This document shows positions 33,792-43,629 of a DNA stretch of 64,000 bases, one piece after another. A model generated the notes under the pieces. The model was not told where the DNA came from and did no database searches. It saw nothing but the letters and a program-made list of their open reading frames with translations. Every line of letters begins with the position of its first letter. The stretch's first letter is position 1. Source of the DNA: Sphingorhabdus wooponensis (GTDB taxonomy: Bacteria > Pseudomonadota > Alphaproteobacteria > Sphingomonadales > Sphingomonadaceae); NCBI RefSeq assembly GCF_003933235.1, contig NZ_RWJI01000001.1, positions 1,370,001 to 1,434,000 on the forward strand, in the 5' to 3' direction. The translations under genes and the position numbers were made by a program.

Positions 33792-34685
33792 ATGAACAGT
33801 TATCCCGCGCCCGCACTGGCAATCGTCAAAGACATGACGCTTGCCGCCCATCAACATCCGGCAAAAGCGATTGCCTTTCAAGGCGCGCCTGGTGCGAACT
33901 CGCATTTGGCTGCGCTGGAATATGACGCCGATTGCTTGCCCCTGCCCTGTTTTTCGTTCGAAGACGCCATTGATGCGGTCAAGGATGGGACGGCTGCGTG
34001 CGCAATTATACCTATCGAAAATTCGCTGCATGGCCGCGTAGCCGACATCCACTTTCTGCTGCCGGAGTCAGGCCTGAGCATCATTGCCGAGCATTTCATG
34101 TCGATCCGCCATTGTCTCATGGCCAAAACGGCAGATGCCACACTCAAAACCGCCATGAGCCATCCGCAAGCGCTGGGCCAATGCCGCCATTTCTTGCGTG
34201 CAAATGGAATCATTCCAGTCGCTTACGCCGACACCGCCGCTGCTGCTGCCTTTGTTGCGGCCAATGACGACCCGTCGGCGGCGGCGATTGCGCCCCCGAT
34301 TGCGGCGGACCTCTATGGCCTCGTCGCTATTAACGACGCCGTGCAAGACGATGACAGCAACACCACCCGCTTCGTCGTCCTGTCGCGCGCATCTGCCGAC
34401 CGCAGCAGCCTTACCGGCACGTTAATGACCACGCTGATTTTTGAGGTAAAGAACATCCCTGCCGCTTTGTATAAGGCGATGGGTGGCTTTGCGACCAACG
34501 GCGTCAACATGACGAAGCTGGAAAGCTACCAAAATGGCGCAAGCTTTGCCGCGACGGAGTTCTTCGCCGATATCGAAGGCGCGCCGGGCGACGCAGCCGT
34601 CGACCGCGCATTGGAGGAGCTACGCTTTCACTGCAACTCGGTTCGCTTGCTCGGAACCTATATGCAAACCCGCGAACGGGGTTAA
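33792..34685 (+). CDS. pheA: Prephenate dehydratase
   Basis: 297 residues, monofunctional (no chorismate mutase). Converts prephenate to phenylpyruvate, committing to phenylalanine. Catalytic part begins AIAFQGAPGANSHLAAL and has CAIIPIENSLHGRVADIH and DSNTTRFVVLSR, in which the Thr of NTTRF is catalytic. The C-terminal ACT domain (VKNIPAALYKAMGGFATNGV, then MTKLESYQ) gives phenylalanine feedback; the usual ESRP is ESYQ here. Start taken at 33792; an ATG at 33834 would remove 14 unconserved residues. Confidence 0.93.
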   Translation: MNSYPAPALAIVKDMTLAAHQHPAKAIAFQGAPGANSHLAALEYDADCLPLPCFSFEDAIDAVKDGTAACAIIPIENSLHGRVADIHFLLPESGLSIIAEHFMSIRHCLMAKTADATLKTAMSHPQALGQCRHFLRANGIIPVAYADTAAAAAFVAANDDPSAAAIAPPIAADLYGLVAINDAVQDDDSNTTRFVVLSRASADRSSLTGTLMTTLIFEVKNIPAALYKAMGGFATNGVNMTKLESYQNGASFAATEFFADIEGAPGDAAVDRALEELRFHCNSVRLLGTYMQTRERG

Positions 34686-34791
34686 GACGTTATCAGCGGA
34701 AAAGCGCCGACAGAGCTTGCCTTAAAACCGTCCCAGCCGGACCCAAAAGCTGTTTGATGCGTTAGCCAATCCCCCCACGAAGGATTTATAC

Positions 34792-35046
34792 ATGGCTGAC
34801 CTATCAAACATTAAAGAACATGCAGACGTTATTGGCGCGGACGGAGTCCATATCGGCACCGTCGACGGCGTTGAGGGCAACCGCATCAAGCTGACCAAAA
34901 AAGATTCTGGGCAAGGCGGCCATGCAGGGCATCATCATTTAATTGACGGCGGACTGGTTGCCACGGTTGATGACAAAACCGTCCGTTTATCGGCAAATGC
35001 TGACGTTGCCGTTACTTTTGAACAAGAAGAAGACGCCAAAAGCTAA
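34792..35046 (+). CDS. DUF2171-domain protein
   Basis: 84 residues, soluble, acidic. Nearly all of it is the DUF2171 / PRC-barrel-like small domain: IKEHADVIGADGVHIGTVDGV, IKLTKKDSG, then a His-rich turn GGHAGHHHLIDGGLVATVDD. Common as a stand-alone gene in sphingomonads and other alphaproteobacteria; function unknown, often linked by annotators to stress. GAAGGA lies about nine bases before the ATG. Confidence 0.85.
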   Translation: MADLSNIKEHADVIGADGVHIGTVDGVEGNRIKLTKKDSGQGGHAGHHHLIDGGLVATVDDKTVRLSANADVAVTFEQEEDAKS

Positions 35047-35053
35047 GCGCTAC

Positions 35054-35077
35054 GGGCGGCGGCTTAGTGCGCCGCCC
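35054..35077. terminator. Strong hairpin across the polA stop codon
   Basis: GGGCGGCG-8-CGCCGCCC, perfect 8-base stem, with the polA stop in the loop and seven bases after the DUF2171 stop. No T tract on either side. It could insulate the convergent genes. Confidence 0.45.
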
Positions 35078-37880
35078 CCCAGCTTGGCCCAGTGCCGATT
35101 TCAATGCCCAATGGTACAGTTAGCTTCACCAGCGGCTCGGCGGCATTGGCCATGACGTTACGAATGATCTCGCTGGCGGCGGCAACGTCCGCTTCTGGCA
35201 ATTCGAACACCAATTCATCATGCACCTGCAGCAGCATTTTCACATGGCCCAGACCGGCGGCGTCCAAGGCTGGCCCCATGCGGACCATCGCCCGCTTGAT
35301 GATGTCGGCGCTTGTGCCTTGAATCGGCGCATTGATCGCGGCGCGTTCGCTGCCCTGCCGTTCGGCTTGGTTGGGCGATGTGATGCGCGGGAACCATGTC
35401 TTGCGCCCAAAAAGGGTGGTCGAATGACCGCATTCACGGACCGTGGACATCGTCTCCTGAATATAATTGGAAATGCCGGGGAAGCGTTTGAAATAGGCGT
35501 CAATGAGCGCCTGAGCCTCTTCTGGAGAGGACTCCAGACGCTTTGAAAGGCCCCAGCGCGAGATGCCATAAAGGATAGAGAAGTTAATCGTTTTGGCGCG
35601 CCCTCTTGTGTCGCGGTTGACTTCACCAAACAACTCAAGCGCCGTGCGGGCGTGGATATCCTCCCCCTTTTCAAAGGCGTCGCGCAAGGGTTCGACATCG
35701 GCAAAATGCGCGGCGAGCCTGAGCTCGATCTGGCTGTAGTCGGCGGACAAAATAACGTTGCCGGGTTCTGCGACAAATGCGTCTCTTATCTGACGCCCTG
35801 TTTCGGTGCGGATCGGGATATTCTGCAAATTAGGGTCCGTCGATGACAAGCGCCCCGTCTGCGCGCCAACAAGGCTGTAGCTTGTGTGTACGCGGCCGGT
35901 TTTGGGGTCAATCTGCTGCTGCAGACTGTCGGTATAGGTCGATTTCAGCTTCGCCAATTGCCGCCAGTCGAGCACTTTGCGCGCGATCTCTACGCCCTGC
36001 CCCGCAAGGTCCTCCAACACGGTCACGTCGGTGGAATATTGCCCAGACTTGCCCTTTTTGCTGCCCTTATAGCCCATTTTTCCAAACAGAATTTCGCCCA
36101 ATTGCTGCGGACTACCAATGGTGAAGGGTTGCCCTGCAAGGCCATAAATTTCCTTTTCGAGCAATTCCATTTGCGCGGCGAATTCGGACGACAGCCGCGC
36201 CAAAGCGGCGCGGTCAACCTTAATGCCCAGGCATTCCATTTTAGACAGCACGGGCACCAATGGGCGGTCTACAAGTTCATAGACGCTGGTCGCCTTTTCG
36301 GGGCTTAGGCGCAATTTCAAATGATGCCACAGGCGCAGCGTCACATCGGCATCTTCCGCCGCATAACGGGTCGCGTCGGACAATGGTACGGCAGCGAAGC
36401 CAATCTGGCTTTTGCCCGTGCCCGTCACGCTTTTATACGAAATGCATTCATGGCCCAAATGTGTCTTGGAAAGCTCATCCATGCCATGCGCCTGACGCCC
36501 TGCATCCAAGGCAAAGCTCATCACCATAGTATCATCATAAGGCGTGATATCGACATTGTGCCGCGCCAGCACAGACATGTCATATTTCAAATTTTGCCCG
36601 ATTTTTAGGACTTCCGGGTCGCTGAGCAACGGCCGTAACTTCGCAAGCGCAGCCGCCATCGGAATTTGCTCTGGCCGTTCGGCGAACATATCGGTGCCGC
36701 CATGCGCGAGCGGGACATAGCACGCCTCGCCCGGCGCGACCGCAAGGCTAAGGCCCACAAGGTTTGCGCTCGCGGCCTGCAAGCTATCGGTTTCGGTATC
36801 AAAGCCCAAAGTGCCGGTTTCACGCGCACGCGCAATCCAATGGTCCAAACGCGCGATGTCGGTAACGCATTCATAAGCGGAGATATCGATTTTCGGCATT
36901 GGCGCAGGGGCAGCGGACGCCCCTGTTACCGGCCCGCGTTCGGCCCCATCACCTGCGTTCATGGCCTTAGGGTTGCCTGCAATCGCCTTATTCGCCGCCG
37001 CTGTATCCGCAACATGGCCAATACGCTTCAACAGCGAATTAAACCCATGATGCTGCAGAAATTCGGCCAGAGGTTCTTCGGGAATAGCGCCCAAAACCAT
37101 GTCCTCCATGGCGATTGGCAACGGGCAATCATCTTTCAACGTCACCAAAACCTTGGACAATCGTGCCATTTGCGCATGCTCTATTAAATTGTCACGCATC
37201 TTGGATGGCTTCATATCGGGCGCTGCGGCCAAGACACTTTCAAGATCGCCAAATTCCTGAATAAGTTTGGTCGCGGTCTTTGGACCAACGCCGGGAACGC
37301 CGGGCACATTATCCACGCTATCGCCCATGAGCGCGAGCACATCGCCAACCTTGTCCGGACCAACGCCGAATTTTGCGCATACTTCTTCAGAGCGGATGCG
37401 TTCGTTTTTCATCGTGTCGAACATGTCGATGCGCGCTTCAACGAGCTGCATCAGATCCTTGTCACTGCTGACGATTGTCACGTGCCAGCCGGCGGCGCTG
37501 GCCGCTTTGGCATAGCTTGCGATCATATCGTCGGCTTCGACATCTTCTTCTTCAATCAACGGCAGCGAAAATGCGCGCGTTGCGTCGCGGATCATCGGGA
37601 ATTGCGGTTTCAAGTCTTCGGGCGGGTCGGGACGATGTGCCTTATACTGGTCATAAATCCGGTTGCGGAATGTCTGGCTGGATTTATCCAGCACCACCGC
37701 CATATGCGTCGGGCCATCAGCTTGGTTCAAATCGTCCGCCAACTTCCATAGCATCGTCGTATAGCCATAGACAGCGCCTACAGGTTCCCCATGCTTGTTG
37801 GTCAGCGGCGGTAGCCGGTGATAGGCGCGGAAAATATAGGCGGAGCCGTCAACGAGATAGAGATGCTTTTGGTCAGACAT
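35064..37880 (-). CDS. polA: DNA polymerase I
   Basis: 938 residues from the ATG at 37878-37880 (MSDQKHLYLVDGSAYIFRAY); a 22-residue extension is not conserved. Fills gaps in repair and removes RNA primers. Order: 5'-3' exonuclease (about 1-300; DKDLMQLV, GVGPKTATKLI), 3'-5' exonuclease (about 350-530) with all acidic residues present (FDTETD, NLKYDMSVL, YAAEDADVT), so proofreading should be active, then the polymerase with QIELRLAAHFAD (motif A), RGRAKTINFSILYGIS (motif B) and LQVHDELVFEL (motif C). Genes on both sides are unrelated. Confidence 0.97.
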   Translation of the reverse strand: MSDQKHLYLVDGSAYIFRAYHRLPPLTNKHGEPVGAVYGYTTMLWKLADDLNQADGPTHMAVVLDKSSQTFRNRIYDQYKAHRPDPPEDLKPQFPMIRDATRAFSLPLIEEEDVEADDMIASYAKAASAAGWHVTIVSSDKDLMQLVEARIDMFDTMKNERIRSEEVCAKFGVGPDKVGDVLALMGDSVDNVPGVPGVGPKTATKLIQEFGDLESVLAAAPDMKPSKMRDNLIEHAQMARLSKVLVTLKDDCPLPIAMEDMVLGAIPEEPLAEFLQHHGFNSLLKRIGHVADTAAANKAIAGNPKAMNAGDGAERGPVTGASAAPAPMPKIDISAYECVTDIARLDHWIARARETGTLGFDTETDSLQAASANLVGLSLAVAPGEACYVPLAHGGTDMFAERPEQIPMAAALAKLRPLLSDPEVLKIGQNLKYDMSVLARHNVDITPYDDTMVMSFALDAGRQAHGMDELSKTHLGHECISYKSVTGTGKSQIGFAAVPLSDATRYAAEDADVTLRLWHHLKLRLSPEKATSVYELVDRPLVPVLSKMECLGIKVDRAALARLSSEFAAQMELLEKEIYGLAGQPFTIGSPQQLGEILFGKMGYKGSKKGKSGQYSTDVTVLEDLAGQGVEIARKVLDWRQLAKLKSTYTDSLQQQIDPKTGRVHTSYSLVGAQTGRLSSTDPNLQNIPIRTETGRQIRDAFVAEPGNVILSADYSQIELRLAAHFADVEPLRDAFEKGEDIHARTALELFGEVNRDTRGRAKTINFSILYGISRWGLSKRLESSPEEAQALIDAYFKRFPGISNYIQETMSTVRECGHSTTLFGRKTWFPRITSPNQAERQGSERAAINAPIQGTSADIIKRAMVRMGPALDAAGLGHVKMLLQVHDELVFELPEADVAAASEIIRNVMANAAEPLVKLTVPLGIEIGTGPSWGAAH

Positions 37881-37949
37881 GACGCTGCGATAGCAGCCCG
37901 TTTTGGCCAAGTCTTTTGCTAATTTACCGCTTTGGCATTGTGCCAAATT

Positions 37950-38828
37950 TTAACGGGACCCGCGCCACAAGATGAGCCCGCTTGCGATGATGATGCCCGC
38001 GCCCGCAAGGGAGGTCAGGTCCGGCCAATCGCCAAATAATATGATCCCCAACCCAATGGCTATCAAAAGCTGCACATATGTCATGGGAGCGATTTCTGCG
38101 GCAGACGCGCGCGTCGTTGCCATGAATATCAACCAATGCGCGCAGCTAGCGGTGACGGCAACTAGCATACAACGCGCAATAATCGTCCAATCGGGAACAC
38201 CAATGTGCAACGCGGGAACGCCAGAAAAATGGCCAATAAAAGCCGCGCTGAGGATGAAAGGCATGGCGACCGAGGCCACTAGAAACTGCATCAGCAATGG
38301 CGAGCCTGCCCCCGCCACTACGCGGTTACCCATCATGACCAATGCCATGCACATGGCAGCCACCAAAGGCAGTAATGCGACCCATCCGAGCTCCGCAACA
38401 TTAGGTCGCATGATGAGCAGCACGCCTCCAAAGGCGATGACGATGGCGAGCCACTTGGTCGCACGGGTGCGTTCGTTCAGGAAAATAGCGCTGAAAATTA
38501 CCGTAATCATGGGGCTGGTAAAGCCGATGGCTGTCGCGTCCGCCAAAGGCATCAGAAATATGGCAGAAAAGAAGCATATTGTCGCCAGCGCCACCGAAAA
38601 TCCACGCAACAACTGCACCTTCGGCATGGGCAAGGCAAAACCCTTCCGCCCTTCTTTCAGGAACAGCAAAGTTCCAAGACCTATCGCCCCAATCGCATAG
38701 CGCAATGCCGCAACAGCGGTTCCGGGCCATGCACCCGCGATCGACTTAATGACCGCATCGCCCATCGCCAAAAGCGCAAAGCCGCATAGCGCGTATAAGA
38801 GGCCCGACCGGGCCGAGGATGATGTCAC
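37950..38828 (-). CDS. DMT-superfamily (EamA) transporter
   Basis: 292 residues with ten predicted membrane helices and two EamA repeats (about 8-140 and 155-285). LADATAIGFTSPMITVIFSA in repeat 1 and AAEIAPMTYVQLLIAIGLG in repeat 2 are typical of the group exporting metabolites or amino acids. The conserved Pro/Thr helix and ER-x-R-x-T-K loop (LNERTRATKWLAI) are present. Substrate unknown. Ends 69 bases before polA on the same strand. Confidence 0.88.
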   Translation of the reverse strand: MTSSSARSGLLYALCGFALLAMGDAVIKSIAGAWPGTAVAALRYAIGAIGLGTLLFLKEGRKGFALPMPKVQLLRGFSVALATICFFSAIFLMPLADATAIGFTSPMITVIFSAIFLNERTRATKWLAIVIAFGGVLLIMRPNVAELGWVALLPLVAAMCMALVMMGNRVVAGAGSPLLMQFLVASVAMPFILSAAFIGHFSGVPALHIGVPDWTIIARCMLVAVTASCAHWLIFMATTRASAAEIAPMTYVQLLIAIGLGIILFGDWPDLTSLAGAGIIIASGLILWRGSR

Positions 38829-38978
38829 GAAAAATTCCCCGATATTTGCGCCGCCTTAATCCGCTTTATCCGGAATGGAAAGCGGTGCCATCATCGCATG
38901 GCATCAGCGAAGATGGTGACAGTGTTCAACGTTGATCAGCAGCTTTTGCAAACCCGCTTGGGCCAGAGTTAGGACCGG

Positions 38979-39206
38979 TTAAAGCCCCTTAATCGCCAGC
39001 GCTGCCGACAGCACCGTTGCCAGAACCGAAAACACGGTAATCGCTGTCCACGGCATGAAACCCACATCGTCGATGTTGGCGCGGTTATGACGACGGCGAT
39101 CCGCCAGGCTGCTGACCAGCACGACCAATGCAGACATCACAGATGACGCCACCCAAATATGATCCTGCCAAACAAATTGCTCAAACGCGTGCATAAGATT
39201 GCCCAT
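38979..39206 (-). CDS. Small two-helix membrane protein, unknown function
   Basis: 75 residues with two hydrophobic helices (about 17-34 and 51-72) around a basic loop with DRRRHNRAN, which should be cytoplasmic. The start is a soluble aromatic stretch (HAFEQFVWQDHIW). It ends nine bases from the nitrilase-family gene's stop and is downstream of it on the same strand, so co-transcription is likely. Not a family I recognise. Confidence 0.6.
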   Translation of the reverse strand: MGNLMHAFEQFVWQDHIWVASSVMSALVVLVSSLADRRRHNRANIDDVGFMPWTAITVFSVLATVLSAALAIKGL

Positions 39207-39215
39207 AATGCGGAT

Positions 39216-40043
39216 TTATCCGGCAATAAAGGGCGAAGAAATGGTGCGTCGGTTTGCGTGGACCGGAATTTGTTTTCGCACTCGATTCAGGGCGTCGAGG
39301 TCCAAATCAACATAAGCGAGGCCGGGTGCACTGCCCATATCGCACAATATTGTCCCCCAAGGGTCTACCACTAAGGAATGGCCATAAGTTTGGCGGCCAT
39401 CTTCATGCACGCCGCATTGCGCCGCCGCGATAACGAATGCCGCGCTTTCAATGGCCCGCGCGCGCAACAGCACATGCCAATGCGCCTCACCCGTGGGCAC
39501 GGTAAAAGCAGACGGTAGCGTGATAATATCCACGCCCGATTTGGCATACGCGCTGAACAAATCAGGAAAGCGCATATCATAGCAGATTGCGAGCCCCATC
39601 AGGCCAAGCGGCGTTTGAACCACCACGGGTTTTTGTCCGCCAACATAAGCTGATGACTCGCGCCACGTTTCGCCCGAGGCCAAATCAACATCGAACAGGT
39701 GCATTTTGTCATAGCGAGCGACAATCGCGCCGTCGGGAGTGATGATAATGCTTCGATTGGCCAACTTCTCCGCGCCTTCGTCTAAAATAGGCATAGAGCC
39801 GATATGTACCCATATCCGATGTCGAGCCGCCGCCGCGATCAGACTTTGCAAGGCGATATTATGTGTTTCATCCACCATATGCCCTCGGGCGCGCGCGCGG
39901 TCACGGTCAATCAAAAGCGACATCTCTGGCGCGAAATACATGACCGCCCCATTTTCGGCGGCGCTGGCAATAGCATCTGCCATATCCGAAGCGTTACGCG
40001 TCGGATCAATTTTACTTGTCATCTGATGCAAGGCTATCCGCAT
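39216..40043 (-). CDS. Carbon-nitrogen hydrolase (nitrilase superfamily)
   Basis: 275 residues. The Glu-Lys-Cys triad is complete: Glu40 in YFAPEMSLL, Lys in RYDKMHLFDVDL, Cys in LAICYDMRFPDLF. Small amides are hydrolysed by this fold; the length and LFDVDLASGETWRES most resemble the Nit1/deaminated-glutathione amidase and omega-amidase branch, which repair or salvage transamination by-products. Divergent from galE across an inverted repeat. Confidence 0.88.
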   Translation of the reverse strand: MRIALHQMTSKIDPTRNASDMADAIASAAENGAVMYFAPEMSLLIDRDRARARGHMVDETHNIALQSLIAAAARHRIWVHIGSMPILDEGAEKLANRSIIITPDGAIVARYDKMHLFDVDLASGETWRESSAYVGGQKPVVVQTPLGLMGLAICYDMRFPDLFSAYAKSGVDIITLPSAFTVPTGEAHWHVLLRARAIESAAFVIAAAQCGVHEDGRQTYGHSLVVDPWGTILCDMGSAPGLAYVDLDLDALNRVRKQIPVHANRRTISSPFIAG

Positions 40044-40112
40044 GAAAAACCTTATAAATTTGAAATAAATGAAAAATGACGTTGCTTGCTGTCATTCATT
40101 TCACTGGGCAGG

Positions 40113-40139
40113 CAACATTGCAAGACATATGCAATGCTG
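40113..40139. promoter_or_regulatory. Inverted repeat between nitrilase-family gene and galE
   Basis: CAACATTGC (40113-40121) and GCAATGCTG (40131-40139): 8 of 9 bases pair across a 9-base spacer. Partial GCAATGCTGC / GCGATGCTGC direct repeats follow toward galE. Candidate operator for the divergent pair; no regulator is encoded nearby. Confidence 0.4.
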
Positions 40140-40197
40140 CGGAATGCATTGATAATGCGATGCTGCCCTATATGTGCATGGATATGGAAAAGGCGAG

Positions 40198-41202
40198 ATG
40201 ACCAAGAAACGCAACATTCTCGTAACGGGTGGCGCGGGATATATTGGTAGCCACGCGGTCTTGGCGCTCATCGACGCGGGCCATCGCCCGATAGTCATCG
40301 ACAATCTTGTCACTGGATTTCGCTGGGCCATAGATGATGAAGCGACCTTTTATGAAGGCGACATCAGCGATTCGGACCTTGTTCTCAAAATCATCGGTGA
40401 ACAAGCCATCGACGCGATTATGCATTTCGCAGGATCGGTTGTTGTCCCCGAATCGGTCGAAAACCCGCTGAAATATTATGATAATAATACCGCGAAGAGC
40501 CGAAGCCTGATTGAAACCGCTATAGCTGGCGGCGTGCGGCACATGATATTTTCGTCCACCGCCGCAACATATGGCATCCCGAAGTCTAGTCCCGTGTGCG
40601 AAGACATGCCGACAATGCCTATCAATCCCTATGGCATGTCGAAATTGATGACCGAGATGATGCTGCGCGATGTCGCCGCAGCGCATGATTTCAATTATTG
40701 CGCCTTGCGTTATTTCAACGTCGCTGGCGCAGACCCATTATGCAGGACCGGCCAATCCACCATTGGCGCAACCCACTTGCTGAAAATCGCGGTGGAGGCG
40801 GCATTGGGCAAGCGCGCGAGCGTCAGTGTGTTCGGTACCGACTATGCGACGGAAGATGGCACAGGCGTTCGCGATTATATTCATGTTAGCGATCTCGCTT
40901 CAGCGCATGTCATCGCGCTGGAGGCGCTGATGGCCGACCCAGAACGCAGCCACACGCTGAATTGCGGATATGGCCATGGCTATTCAGTTATGCAAGTTTT
41001 GGATGCCGTAGACCGCGTAACCAACACCAAACTACACCGCACATTCGAAGGCCGCCGCGCTGGCGACCCTGATACGCTCGTGTCCGACAATATAGCGATA
41101 AAGCAACGCTTTGGCTGGGAACCGCGATATGATAATCTGGACCTGATTGTCCAACATGCCCTCGCTTGGGAACGACGCCTGACGGATATTCAAGGGACGT
41201 AA
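40198..41202 (+). CDS. galE: UDP-glucose 4-epimerase
   Basis: 334 residues from the ATG at 40198, which has AAAAGGCGAG just upstream; a GTG eight codons earlier is less likely. Interconverts UDP-glucose and UDP-galactose for surface sugars. Extended SDR fold: NAD site [20 protein letters not shown], catalytic Ser region [12 protein letters not shown], and the YxxxK pair in [13 protein letters not shown]. The Lys and NTD residues of the sugar site are in place. hslV starts 44 bases after it. Confidence 0.93.
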   Translation: MTKKRNILVTGGAGYIGSHAVLALIDAGHRPIVIDNLVTGFRWAIDDEATFYEGDISDSDLVLKIIGEQAIDAIMHFAGSVVVPESVENPLKYYDNNTAKSRSLIETAIAGGVRHMIFSSTAATYGIPKSSPVCEDMPTMPINPYGMSKLMTEMMLRDVAAAHDFNYCALRYFNVAGADPLCRTGQSTIGATHLLKIAVEAALGKRASVSVFGTDYATEDGTGVRDYIHVSDLASAHVIALEALMADPERSHTLNCGYGHGYSVMQVLDAVDRVTNTKLHRTFEGRRAGDPDTLVSDNIAIKQRFGWEPRYDNLDLIVQHALAWERRLTDIQGT

Positions 41203-41246
41203 GCGCTCACTTGCGCTTTTATCGGATGTTTCCCATATCCCGATTT

Positions 41247-41813
41247 ATGGAAACACAATCGCACGCAAATCCGGTGACATGGTATGGCACCACCATATTA
41301 TCCGTCCGTAAAAATGGCAAAGTGGTCATCGCTGGCGATGGCCAAGTTTCGATGGGCCAGACCGTGATGAAGCCCAATGCCAAAAAGGTGCGGCAATTGC
41401 ACGATGGCTCCGTCATTGGTGGCTTTGCAGGGGCGACCGCCGATGCCTTCACCCTTTTTGAACGATTGGAGCGCAAGCTCGAACAACATCGCGGGCAGTT
41501 AATGCGCGCAGCGGTCGAATTGGCCAAGGATTGGCGGACCGACAAATATCTCCGCAATTTGGAAGCGATGATGATTGTCGCGGACAAGGATGTGACCTTG
41601 ATCCTAACAGGCAATGGCGATGTGCTGGAGCCGAATGACGGCATCGCGGCGATTGGATCAGGCGGCAATTACGCTTTGTCGGCCGCTCGTGCACTGGCCG
41701 ATTATGAAACAGACGCCGAAAAAATGGCGCGGCATGCTATGAAAATAGCTGCAGAAATATGCGTATATACCAATGACCATCTGACCGTCGAAACATTGGA
41801 TAGCGCGCAATAG
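41247..41813 (+). CDS. hslV: ATP-dependent protease subunit HslV
   Basis: 188 residues from the ATG at 41247; an ATG seven codons earlier is possible. Threonine protease that forms a double hexamer capped by HslU. Catalytic Thr is the first of [18 protein letters not shown], exposed after removal of about 14 residues; E. coli removes only Met, while longer propeptides occur in alphaproteobacteria. DGQVSMG and [11 protein letters not shown] match HslV. Followed by hslU after 59 bases. Confidence 0.95.
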   Translation: METQSHANPVTWYGTTILSVRKNGKVVIAGDGQVSMGQTVMKPNAKKVRQLHDGSVIGGFAGATADAFTLFERLERKLEQHRGQLMRAAVELAKDWRTDKYLRNLEAMMIVADKDVTLILTGNGDVLEPNDGIAAIGSGGNYALSAARALADYETDAEKMARHAMKIAAEICVYTNDHLTVETLDSAQ

Positions 41814-41872
41814 GCGCACTTCACTGGCCCAATTCACTTGAACACCTTTAGTAACTTCCCATGTAGGTCGTA

Positions 41873-43177
41873 ATGAAAAACGCACTGACCCCAAAAGCCA
41901 TTGTGGCTGCTCTCGACGAACATATTATTGGCCAAGCCGACGCAAAGCGGGCGGTTGCGGTTGCACTGCGCAATCGTTGGCGCCGGCAACGGCTCGGCGC
42001 GGATTTGCGTGACGAGGTTACACCCAAAAACATATTGATGATTGGCCCCACGGGGTGCGGTAAGACCGAGATTTCCCGCCGATTGGCCAAGCTGGCCGAT
42101 GCGCCATTCATCAAGGTCGAGGCCACCAAATTCACTGAAGTTGGCTATGTCGGTCGCGACGTAGAACAAATTGCCCGCGACTTGGCCGAAGAAGCGGTGC
42201 GCTTGGAAAAAGAGCGCCGTCGCGAACATGTGCGCGAAGCTGCGGAAACCGCGGCCATGGAGCGGATTTTAAAAACGCTGGCTGGCGACACGGCCAGCGA
42301 AGCAACACGCGAAGCATTCCGCCAGCGCATTCGCGAACGGCATATGGACGACGTCGAAATTGAAATTGAGGTGTCTGACAATCCAACAATGCCGATGGAA
42401 ATACCGGGCATGGGCGGCAATGTCGGGATGATCAATCTTGGCGAGATGATGGGCAAGGCCTTTGGCAAGGACAATTTAAAACGGCGTAAAATGAAAGTCC
42501 CCGACGCTTGGAAAAAGCTGGTTGAGGAAGAATCTGAAAAGCGCTTAGACCAAGACGATGTGAACCGCGTCGCATTGGCCGATGCCGAGGCCAATGGCAT
42601 CGTATTCTTGGACGAAATTGACAAGATTGCGGTGTCGGATACGCGCAGCGGCGGTTCGGTCAGTCGCGAAGGCGTTCAGCGTGACCTGCTGCCGTTGATT
42701 GAAGGAACCACCGTCGCGACCAAATATGGCCCGATGAAAACCGACCATGTGTTGTTCATTGCGTCGGGCGCTTTCCACATTTCCAAACCAAGCGACATGT
42801 TACCCGAATTACAAGGTCGCTTGCCCATCCGCGTCGAACTGCGTGCGCTAGAGCATGCCGATTTTGTAAGAATTTTGTCCGAAACCCGCGCCAACCTGCC
42901 GATGCAATATCGGGCATTGCTGGCGACCGAAGAAGTTACGCTCGAATTCAGCGACGACGCCATTGATGCCATTGCGCGCATTGCGGTGGATGTGAATTCT
43001 TCTGTCGAAAATATCGGCGCACGGCGCTTGCAAACCGTGATGGAAAAGCTGCTGGAAGACATTAGCTACGACGCCGAGGACCGCAAAGGCGAGACGTTGA
43101 AGATCGATGCGGCCTATGTCAGCAAGCAGCTTTCAGGCATCGCCAAGGACACCGACCTGTCCAAATATGTGCTTTGA
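41873..43177 (+). CDS. hslU: ATP-dependent protease ATPase subunit HslU
   Basis: 434 residues, full length. AAA+ unfoldase feeding proteins to HslV, heat-shock linked. N-terminus [20 protein letters not shown], Walker [16 protein letters not shown], intermediate I domain (about 105-235; [17 protein letters not shown]), Walker [13 protein letters not shown], sensor 2 [18 protein letters not shown], and C-terminal tail KYVL, whose last residues dock in HslV. Forms an operon with hslV. Confidence 0.97.
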   Translation: MKNALTPKAIVAALDEHIIGQADAKRAVAVALRNRWRRQRLGADLRDEVTPKNILMIGPTGCGKTEISRRLAKLADAPFIKVEATKFTEVGYVGRDVEQIARDLAEEAVRLEKERRREHVREAAETAAMERILKTLAGDTASEATREAFRQRIRERHMDDVEIEIEVSDNPTMPMEIPGMGGNVGMINLGEMMGKAFGKDNLKRRKMKVPDAWKKLVEEESEKRLDQDDVNRVALADAEANGIVFLDEIDKIAVSDTRSGGSVSREGVQRDLLPLIEGTTVATKYGPMKTDHVLFIASGAFHISKPSDMLPELQGRLPIRVELRALEHADFVRILSETRANLPMQYRALLATEEVTLEFSDDAIDAIARIAVDVNSSVENIGARRLQTVMEKLLEDISYDAEDRKGETLKIDAAYVSKQLSGIAKDTDLSKYVL

Positions 43178-43227
43178 CGGAGTACTAACTTTTGATATGA
43201 TTCCAAGTTCTTAACCGGAGTCGGAAC

Positions 43228-43626
43228 ATGTCACAGCAAGGTGGGTGCCAATGCGGTGCCGTGCGGTATGAAGTCAGCGGATCGCCCCAGCACGTGGCCT
43301 TATGCCATTGCGAAGGATGCCGCAAAAGCGCAGGCGCGCCAGCAATTGCATGGGCAGCCTTTGAAGAGAACGAATTTCAATTGCTGCAAGGCGAACTGAC
43401 CGACTTCAATTCATCAGGCAGCGCGATGCGCAGCTTTTGTCCAAGTTGCGGCACAGGTATCGCCTATCGCAACGCCGAAATGTTGCCCGGCATCGTCGAT
43501 ATTCAATCGGCGACACTTGATGACCCGTCCGTATTTCCGTTGCAGTTCCTTATCCAGACAGCTGAGCGGATTGATTGGATGGCGAATGCACACACCCTTC
43601 CCGCATTTGAACGCTTCCCCGGATAA
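43228..43626 (+). CDS. GFA-family (glutathione-dependent formaldehyde-activating/CENP-V fold) zinc protein
   Basis: 132 residues. Zinc ligands in GGCQCGAVRYEV, LCHCEGCRKSAG and FCPSCGTGI give the seven-Cys pattern of the family. Members bind zinc and are only loosely linked to formaldehyde-glutathione chemistry; most have no proven role. CCGGAG precedes the ATG. Its stop is three bases from the end of the convergent M16 peptidase gene. Confidence 0.87.
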   Translation: MSQQGGCQCGAVRYEVSGSPQHVALCHCEGCRKSAGAPAIAWAAFEENEFQLLQGELTDFNSSGSAMRSFCPSCGTGIAYRNAEMLPGIVDIQSATLDDPSVFPLQFLIQTAERIDWMANAHTLPAFERFPG

Positions 43627-43629
43627 AGT

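Noticed and set aside
37972-38700. 242-residue plus-strand frame opposite the EamA transporter
   Set aside because: Composition is that of a reversed membrane protein; no start signal.
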